Below, piece by piece: positions 33,635 to 38,373 of a DNA stretch of 38,373 bases (position 1 is its first letter; every line of letters begins with the position of its first letter). Source of the DNA: JAPLDA01 sp043783155 (lineage in GTDB: Bacteria > Bacteroidota > Bacteroidia > AKYH767-A > 2013-40CM-41-45). The stretch spans positions 1 to 38,373 of the forward strand of contig JAYVZS010000028.1 of NCBI GenBank assembly GCA_043783155.1, read 5' to 3'. Both the position numbers and the translations under genes were made by a program. The notes under the pieces are model-generated. The model did no database searches, was not told the origin of the DNA, and saw only the letters and a program-made list of their open reading frames with translations.

Positions 33635-34594
33635 TTAAAAGTCTTCGTCTAATTTAAATTCCTTCTCTTCTTTCGTCTGACCAACCGATGCCTTCTTGTA
33701 TTCACTAACTCTTTGTTCGAAGAAATTTGTTTTACCTTGCAATGAAATCTGTTCCATGAAGTCGAACGGATTTGTGGAGTTGTATATTTTAGCATAACCG
33801 AGTGCTTCGAGTAAACGGTCCGCGACAAATTCAATGTACTTGCACATCAGTTTAGAATTCATCCCGATGAGTGAAACGGGTAATGCGTCGGTTACAAACT
33901 CATGTTCATTCTGTACAGCATCCTTAATAATAGCATGAATTTTCTCCTCCGATAATTTTTCATTCAGCATGCTGTAAAGCAAACAGGCGAAATCGCAGTG
34001 CATGCCTTCATCACGCGAAATAAATTCATTCGATTTGCTGAGGCCTTTCATCAATCCGCGTTTCTTCAGCCAGAAAATGCTGCAGAATGAACCGCTGAAG
34101 AAAATTCCTTCCACGGCGGCAAATGCAACGAGACGTTCAGCAAACGAACCGTTTTGTATCCACTTCAATGCCCATTCCGCTTTCTTCTTCACACATGGAA
34201 CTGTTTCGATCGCATTGAAAAGCATTTTCTTCTCGCCGCTGTCCTTTATATAGGTATCGATGAGCAGAGAGTACATTTCGCTGTGAATATTCTCCATCAT
34301 TATCTGGAAGCCATAGAAGCAGCGTGCTTCGGGCAACTGGACTTCATTCATGAAGTTAATGGCGAGGTTTTCATTTACGATTCCGTCGCTTGCCGCAAAG
34401 AAAGCCAGCACATGTTTAATAAAGTGACGTTCTCCGTCATTCAGTTTCGCCCAGTCTTTCATGTCGTCGTGCAAATCAATTTCTTCCGCAGTCCAGAAAC
34501 TTTGTTCAGTTTTTTTATACATGTCCCAGATTTTTGGATGTTTGATCGGGAAGAGGACGAATCTTTCTTTGTTTTCTTTTAAAAGTAATTCCAT
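33635..34594 (-). CDS. nrdB: Class Ia ribonucleoside-diphosphate reductase, small subunit
   Basis: This 319-residue ferritin-like subunit houses the diiron-tyrosyl radical cofactor. Asp70 (AASDGIV), Glu101 and His104 (MMENIHSEMY) and the radical Tyr108 keep exactly the spacing of E. coli D84/E115/H118/Y122. Further ligands are in AAVEGIFFSGSF and ISRDEGMHCDF. The C-terminal tail KEFKLDEDF is of the type that docks into NrdA. A 396-bp leader with two matching dyads lies upstream. The gene order nrdB-nrdA in one direction suggests an operon, although the hairpin at 33559-33631 must be passed by RNA polymerase. Confidence 0.96.
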   Translation of the reverse strand: MELLLKENKERFVLFPIKHPKIWDMYKKTEQSFWTAEEIDLHDDMKDWAKLNDGERHFIKHVLAFFAASDGIVNENLAINFMNEVQLPEARCFYGFQIMMENIHSEMYSLLIDTYIKDSGEKKMLFNAIETVPCVKKKAEWALKWIQNGSFAERLVAFAAVEGIFFSGSFCSIFWLKKRGLMKGLSKSNEFISRDEGMHCDFACLLYSMLNEKLSEEKIHAIIKDAVQNEHEFVTDALPVSLIGMNSKLMCKYIEFVADRLLEALGYAKIYNSTNPFDFMEQISLQGKTNFFEQRVSEYKKASVGQTKEEKEFKLDEDF

Positions 34595-34690
34595 AGTATT
34601 TTAAAATTTTTACAGTGTGTTCTTATTATTAGAGGTGAAGATTTCCCCTTCCTCCCGAACTGAAAATTTTTTACATCTTCAGAACAAGAG

Positions 34691-34711
34691 GAATTTCGTT
34701 GATAGAAATTC
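34691..34711. other. Perfect 7-bp hairpin in the nrdB leader
   Basis: GAATTTC and GAAATTC are separated by 7 nt, about 100 bp before the nrdB start codon. Confidence 0.4.
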
Positions 34712-34821
34712 GTACGTAATGTGTGAAATCCCGGATTAAAAAATCATCCCTTTTGACTCAACAAAAATTCTAAACAAAAAAAAACTATGCAAGGGGTTTT
34801 AGAAGAAATGTCTTGTAATTA

Positions 34822-34838
34822 TGAACACGATTTGTTCA
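34822..34838. promoter_or_regulatory. Dyad TGAACA-N5-TGTTCA (proximal to nrdB)
   Basis: Perfect 6-bp arms with a 5-bp spacer. An identical dyad lies 80 bp away. The pair upstream of a ribonucleotide reductase operon suggests binding of a dimeric regulator; which one is not known. Confidence 0.55.
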
Positions 34839-34901
34839 AAAAAACTTTTAAGAAAACTGTAACCATGCAAAGCACCCAACAGTCAATGCATTGCGGGGAT
34901 A

Positions 34902-34918
34902 TGAACAGTCTTTGTTCA
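34902..34918. promoter_or_regulatory. Dyad TGAACA-N5-TGTTCA (distal to nrdB)
   Basis: Same arms and spacer length as 34822-34838; the two centres are 80 bp apart. Both copies begin ATGAACA and have TTTGTTCA on the right. Confidence 0.55.
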
Positions 34919-34990
34919 CAAAAAAAGTTTGGAACTTCTGCGAAGATTACTAATTGCAGTTACCAGAACAGCGAAAAAATAACGGAAAAT

Positions 34991-35560
34991 TTATTTCACG
35001 AGTTGAGCAGCAACAAGTTCCAGTTGTTTGTACCAGTCTTCGCCATATTTTCTGACAAGCGATTCCTTCAAAAACTTATACAAGGGAACTTTGAGCGAAT
35101 CTCCCAGCTTGCAGGCGGGCTTGCAAATACTCCAGCGATCGTAATTAACCGCCTCTACCGTATTTTTCATTTTGTTGATGCGGATCGGATACAAATGACA
35201 GGAAACGGGTTTCTTAAAATCAATCTTGCCGTCGTAGTACGCTTTTTCAATGGCACATTTGGCGATACCATTTTCAAAAACAGTGTACGCACATTCGCGA
35301 CCGCTGATGAGCGGTGTCACCCATTCCTTTTTTTCATATTGAATGTAGCGGCCTTGTTTCTCAATCGCTTTGATTCCTTTTTCGGTGAGGTAAGGTTTCA
35401 CCGTGTCGTAAATCTTATCCATGATCGGCAGTTCATCTGTTTCCAGCGGAGCACCATAATCACCTTTTACGCAACAAGCGCCTTTACATGCATGCAGGTC
35501 GCACACAAAACTTTTTTCAATAATCTCTTCTGATACCAGTGTTTCCCCGATTGCAATCAT
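34991..35560 (-). CDS. DUF3109 (YkgJ-like) cysteine-rich protein
   Basis: This 189-residue cytoplasmic protein of the DUF3109 family has a clustered-Cys N-terminus (Cys20, Cys25, Cys29, Cys30 in FVCDLHACKGACCVKGDYGAPL). ECAYTVFENGIAKCAIE and PVSCHLYPIRI follow, with further Cys in WSICKPACKLG. The pattern suggests a zinc or Fe-S site; the biochemical role is unknown. The start is supported by an exact -7 box four bases upstream. It is followed by the nrdB leader in the same direction. Confidence 0.9.
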   Translation of the reverse strand: MIAIGETLVSEEIIEKSFVCDLHACKGACCVKGDYGAPLETDELPIMDKIYDTVKPYLTEKGIKAIEKQGRYIQYEKKEWVTPLISGRECAYTVFENGIAKCAIEKAYYDGKIDFKKPVSCHLYPIRINKMKNTVEAVNYDRWSICKPACKLGDSLKVPLYKFLKESLVRKYGEDWYKQLELVAAQLVK

Positions 35561-35564
35561 AGAA

Positions 35565-35572
35565 CAAATGTA
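35565..35572 (-). promoter_or_regulatory. -7 promoter box four bases before the DUF3109 ATG
   Basis: TACATTTG, then TTCT, then ATG; exact consensus, same distance as for rbfA, glyS and two GTG-start genes. Confidence 0.6.
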
Positions 35573-35583
35573 AGTGATTTGAC

Positions 35584-35621
35584 CTCACCCCAACTCCTCT
35601 CCAAAGGGAGAAAGGTTGGTG
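35584..35621. repeat. CTCACCCC...CTCTCC / GGGAGA spacer inverted repeat
   Basis: CACCCCAACTCCTCTCC pairs imperfectly with GGGAGAAAGGTTGGTG around AAA. The style matches a dispersed CTCACCCC-type repeat seen in many genomes of this phylum (recalled, not checked). The remaining ~110 bp to the next gene are pyrimidine-rich with nothing recognisable. Confidence 0.45.
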
Positions 35622-35731
35622 CGCGGCAATGATAGATATTTCCCAGGATAATGTCTTTCTTGCTGGTCTCTAGTTTTCTTTACTTCACCGCAACCTTCCT
35701 CTCCCACTCTCTCGCCTTCCTTCTCCTTCAG

Positions 35732-37111
35732 TTAGTTGGCACTTATCTTACCCCGAACCTCCGTTTTATTCTCACGAACGATCGTATAAAAATAAATTCC
35801 GTTAGCGAGGTTGTTTCGCTCAATCTTTACACGATCTCCGGAGAACTGAATTCTTTTTACTTCCTGCCCCATGAGATTGCACAGAAACAATACAGCAGGG
35901 CTTTGCATTATCTCACTCAACAAAACAGTGGTTTCTGTATGAAATGGATTTGGAAAAACTTCGACACCAAAATCATCTTGTTTGAGAGTGTGAATGTAAG
36001 TGATCCCCGCATAATTACTGTAATCGTATTTCCAGGCACTCACGAGACTTTGTGGCACATTATCCCAGTGCTGTTCTATGTCTTGCGCAATGTTATGATC
36101 CCCATCGTATGTAAAAATCTGATGTGTTGCATACTGTGTCGCCCATGAACTTCCATTCCAAGATTCTGTTACATTATCTGTATCATTTGCATACACATCA
36201 TACGCAATTGCGCCTCTCTGTAAATTTTGCCAACTGCTTCCATTCCACGACTGCTGAAGATAACTCGCAATTTTATTGTCACCATGAAAAATACTTCCTG
36301 TCCATTGGTACCACACAATGTTGATGTTCTGATAATTCAGCGCCCATCCTGTTCCGCTCGAATCATACCCGGTGATGCTGTCAACTTCGCCGCCAATTGC
36401 ATAACGAAAATCTGTTTTACCGGTATTATCCCAACCAAGACTGGTGGTGTTCCACCTTTGTCCGATTTCCTCCGTCAATTGGCTGTCGACATTATACGTG
36501 TAATCATTTTTAGAAAAATTCACCCAGGTAAGAAGTCCTGCATCCCAGTATTGATACTGATCCTCCGTCAACTGGCCTGAGAGGTTGTAAAAAGAAGTCG
36601 TGCGGTCGTCACTAATCCAGGCATTTGAACCGATATCCCAATGCTGATTCATGTTTTCCGTTCTTTGGTTACCAGCGTTATACGAATTGATCGTTTGGTT
36701 ACTGTTCACCCAGGCAATGGTATCCCAGATCTGAAGTAATTGCAACGTCAGATTATTCGAAACATCATACGTTTTTGTCGTTCTATATGATTGCGTTCCG
36801 GTATGATCATACACGAGTTCCAGGGTGCTGCTGCCAGCGCCGTTATAAGTATACAAAATCGAATCATTGTAGTTCCAGGTGGAGTTCGTGGTATCCCAGG
36901 TGGAAGCAATTTCCTTTCCCGGTGTGTAAGGGTGATTTAAACTTAATATTCCGGAACTGCCGGAGATCCTGTTCGCATTCATGATGACGGCATTTTTTTC
37001 GACGGGTTTAAATGAATGCAGAACATGTTGCCTGTTTCCGGATTGTGCAAACAGGACGTTAAATGTTAATGAAAGAATAGTGACAGTAAGAGATGTAAAA
37101 AGTTTTTTCAT
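35732..37111 (-). CDS. Secreted repeat protein with T9SS type A sorting domain
   Basis: This 459-residue protein has a signal peptide (SLTVTILSLTFNVLFAQS). About eight imperfect ~35-residue repeats occupy residues ~60-375. Each has a WD/WN aromatic turn, a Trp about seven residues on, and a Y-x-x-x-x-Q-L-T-E-type strand (for example QHWDIGSNAWISDD, QYWDAGLLTWVNFS, QRWNTTSLGWDNTG). The last ~75 residues form the sorting domain (VEVFPNPFHTETTVLL ... LANGIYFYTIVRENK). Similar WD/YN-repeat T9SS proteins are frequent in Bacteroidota; function is unknown, probably cell-surface or released. It is divergent from glyS across a 154-bp spacer with a GATGATGAAGATGATG run. Confidence 0.83.
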   Translation of the reverse strand: MKKLFTSLTVTILSLTFNVLFAQSGNRQHVLHSFKPVEKNAVIMNANRISGSSGILSLNHPYTPGKEIASTWDTTNSTWNYNDSILYTYNGAGSSTLELVYDHTGTQSYRTTKTYDVSNNLTLQLLQIWDTIAWVNSNQTINSYNAGNQRTENMNQHWDIGSNAWISDDRTTSFYNLSGQLTEDQYQYWDAGLLTWVNFSKNDYTYNVDSQLTEEIGQRWNTTSLGWDNTGKTDFRYAIGGEVDSITGYDSSGTGWALNYQNINIVWYQWTGSIFHGDNKIASYLQQSWNGSSWQNLQRGAIAYDVYANDTDNVTESWNGSSWATQYATHQIFTYDGDHNIAQDIEQHWDNVPQSLVSAWKYDYSNYAGITYIHTLKQDDFGVEVFPNPFHTETTVLLSEIMQSPAVLFLCNLMGQEVKRIQFSGDRVKIERNNLANGIYFYTIVRENKTEVRGKISAN

Positions 37112-37253
37112 TTGAACTTGATTTTAATGGTGTTGATCCAACCCGGTTTTTAGTTTTAGTATCGGGATCAAATTTATTTAATAATCCTGATGATGAAGAT
37201 GATGTTTGATAATATTTCATCATTCTCAATGAACATATTTCTTTGATTTCTTT

Positions 37254-37261
37254 TAGCTTTG
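37254..37261 (+). promoter_or_regulatory. -7 promoter box four bases before glyS
   Basis: TAGCTTTG, then CCCA, then ATG; exact TAnnTTTG, implying a leaderless glyS mRNA. Confidence 0.6.
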
Positions 37262-37265
37262 CCCA

Positions 37266-38373
37266 ATGGCAACAAACGAAGATCTTTTTAAGAACATCAT
37301 CTCCCACGCGAAAGAATATGGTTTTATTTTTCAGTCATCAGAAATTTACGACGGGCTAAGCGCTGTGTATGATTACGGACAAAACGGAGCAGAACTCAAG
37401 AAAAATATACGCGACTATTGGTGGAAATCAATGGTACAGATGAATGAAAACATTGTGGGCATTGATGCCGCTATTTTTATGCATCCCACCACTTGGAAGG
37501 CGAGCGGTCATGTGGACGCCTTCAATGATCCTCTCATCGACAACAAAGACTCGAAGAAACGCTATCGTGCCGATGTTTTAATTGAAGATCACATGGCGAA
37601 AATTGAAACGAAAATTCAGAAGGAAGTTGATAAAGCGCGCGAACGTTTTCAGGACTTCGATGAAAAGATGTTTCGTTCTACTAACCCGCGCGTGGTGGAA
37701 AATCAGAAAAAGATTGATGATATTAATGCACGCTTCAAAGATGCTTTGGAGAAAAATGACCTTGCTGAAGTGCGGCAGATTATTGTTGACCTTGAAATTG
37801 TTTGCCCGATCAGCGGAAGCCGCAACTGGACGGAAGTACGGCAGTTCAACCTGATGTTCTCCACGCAAGTTGGTGCAGTGAGCGAAGAAGCAAGCACAAT
37901 CTATTTAAGGCCGGAAACAGCCCAGGGAATTTTCGTCAATTTCCTCAACGTTCAGAAAACCGGACGAATGAAAATTCCGTTTGGCATTGCCCAAACAGGA
38001 AAAGCTTTCAGAAATGAAATTGTAGCGCGACAGTTTATTTTCCGCATGCGCGAATTCGAACAGATGGAAATGCAGTTCTTTATAAAGCCGGGAACTGAAA
38101 TGGAATGGTACAACAAATGGAAAGAAACGAGAATGAAATGGCATCGTTCGCTTGGCTTTCCCGAAAATAAACACCGCTTTCATGATCATCTGAAACTGGC
38201 GCATTACGCGAATGCTGCCTGCGACATTGAATTTGAATTCCCGTTTGGTTTCAAGGAACTGGAAGGCATTCATTCACGCACAGATTTCGATCTCTCCAAC
38301 CACGAAAAATTCTCTGGAAAGAAATTACAATACTTTGATCCCGAAGACAACGAAAGTTTCGTTCCGTATGTGG
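37266..38373 (+). CDS. glyS: Glycyl-tRNA synthetase, single-chain class II type (3' part missing)
   Basis: The first 369 codons are present; the gene leaves the window on the right. It charges tRNA-Gly. The sequence MATNEDLFKNIISHAKEYGF, IYDGLSAVYDYGQNGAELKKN, IVGIDAAIFMHPTTWKASGHV and YLRPETAQGIFVNF, with motif 2 FRNEIVARQF...RMREFEQMEMQFF, belongs to the alpha2 (archaeal/eukaryotic-like) GlyRS found in Bacteroidota, not the alpha2beta2 GlyQ/GlyS enzyme of E. coli. Residues about 105-190 form the usual inserted helical segment, including the VCPISG turn. The ATG is supported by the promoter box four bases upstream. Confidence 0.96.
   Translation, partial: MATNEDLFKNIISHAKEYGFIFQSSEIYDGLSAVYDYGQNGAELKKNIRDYWWKSMVQMNENIVGIDAAIFMHPTTWKASGHVDAFNDPLIDNKDSKKRYRADVLIEDHMAKIETKIQKEVDKARERFQDFDEKMFRSTNPRVVENQKKIDDINARFKDALEKNDLAEVRQIIVDLEIVCPISGSRNWTEVRQFNLMFSTQVGAVSEEASTIYLRPETAQGIFVNFLNVQKTGRMKIPFGIAQTGKAFRNEIVARQFIFRMREFEQMEMQFFIKPGTEMEWYNKWKETRMKWHRSLGFPENKHRFHDHLKLAHYANAACDIEFEFPFGFKELEGIHSRTDFDLSNHEKFSGKKLQYFDPEDNESFVPYV

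Larger units (their letters stand above)
34595..34990 (-). promoter_or_regulatory. Long nrdB upstream region
   Basis: No gene is supported in these 396 bp between the DUF3109 stop and the nrdB start. It holds the two TGAACA-N5-TGTTCA dyads, a GAATTTC/GAAATTC hairpin (34691-34711), several A/T-rich tracts and no exact TAnnTTTG box. The start codon of nrdB has no Shine-Dalgarno. I expect the nrdB promoter here, with control through the dyads. Confidence 0.55.

Noticed and set aside
34822..34918. Calling the TGAACA dyads NrdR or LexA boxes
   Set aside because: The sequence does not match the NrdR box, and the spacing between GAAC and GTTC differs from the Gram-positive LexA box; left as unassigned operators.
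34787..35533. Long open frame on the plus strand (248 codons)
   Set aside because: Most of it is antisense to the well-supported DUF3109 gene and resembles no protein; the first ~65 codons cover the nrdB leader dyads and have no independent support.
1..38373. tRNA, rRNA, riboswitch, CRISPR or transposase genes
   Set aside because: I looked through the spacers and found no cloverleaf, conserved riboswitch core, regularly spaced repeat array or transposase motif; short divergent RNAs could still be missed by eye.

Overview
The window comes from a member of the Bacteroidota, most likely a Chitinophagales/Sphingobacteriales-type relative. Supporting signs are two large SprB-repeat secreted proteins and a third secreted protein, all with type IX secretion (T9SS) type A sorting domains; a two-frame remnant of an outer-membrane beta-barrel protein; DUF3109 and ORF6N proteins; a single-chain class II glycyl-tRNA synthetase; almost no Shine-Dalgarno sequences; and several exact matches to the Bacteroidota -7 promoter box TAnnTTTG. 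No rRNA, tRNA, CRISPR array or transposase was recognised.

Layout. 1-9620 (all minus strand) is a reductive pyrimidine-degradation cluster: preA (cut by the left edge), preT, a beta-ureidopropionase-type amidohydrolase, dihydropyrimidinase, an NCS1 nucleobase transporter, an ORF6N-domain gene, a class III omega-amino-acid aminotransferase and a CoA-acylating (methyl)malonate-semialdehyde dehydrogenase. Together they would import uracil/thymine and convert it through the dihydropyrimidine, the ureido acid and the beta-amino acid to acetyl- or propionyl-CoA. A yeast-type cytosine deaminase at 12150-12581 could feed cytosine into the same route. Between them lie a secreted S41 protease and a small secreted protein. 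12753-17063 holds an MsbA-like ABC exporter, divergent rbfA, a frameshifted lipoprotein and a long helical Bacteroidota protein of unknown role. 17293-25401 is a surface-protein region (two SprB-repeat/T9SS proteins, a PepSY-like periplasmic protein, a small outer-membrane barrel, and the barrel remnant). 25965-27631 is an amidase whose signal peptide is disconnected by a 5-bp duplication. 27761-30953 is a type IIG restriction-modification enzyme with an overlapping small partner gene, bracketed by two identical 36-bp terminators. 31077-34594 is nrdB-nrdA (class Ia ribonucleotide reductase). Then come a DUF3109 gene, a T9SS repeat protein, and the 5' part of glyS running off the right edge.

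Most notable structure outside the genes: (1) the conserved motif-coding stretch of the ORF6N gene is a perfect 15-1-15 palindrome, and a 33-bp near-copy of it lies inverted in that gene's own upstream region; (2) a family of short palindromes is embedded, always in the same reading frame, in dihydropyrimidinase and in the C-terminus of the neighbouring transporter, one copy with a compensatory pair change; (3) several genes have the -7 box exactly four bases before the start codon, implying leaderless mRNAs; (4) the nrdB leader carries two TGAACA-N5-TGTTCA dyads, and nrdB and nrdA are separated by a 26-bp hairpin with a U-tract; (5) many spacers are built of short quasi-periodic words, including a 27-nt element shared by the leaders of preT and the cytosine deaminase.
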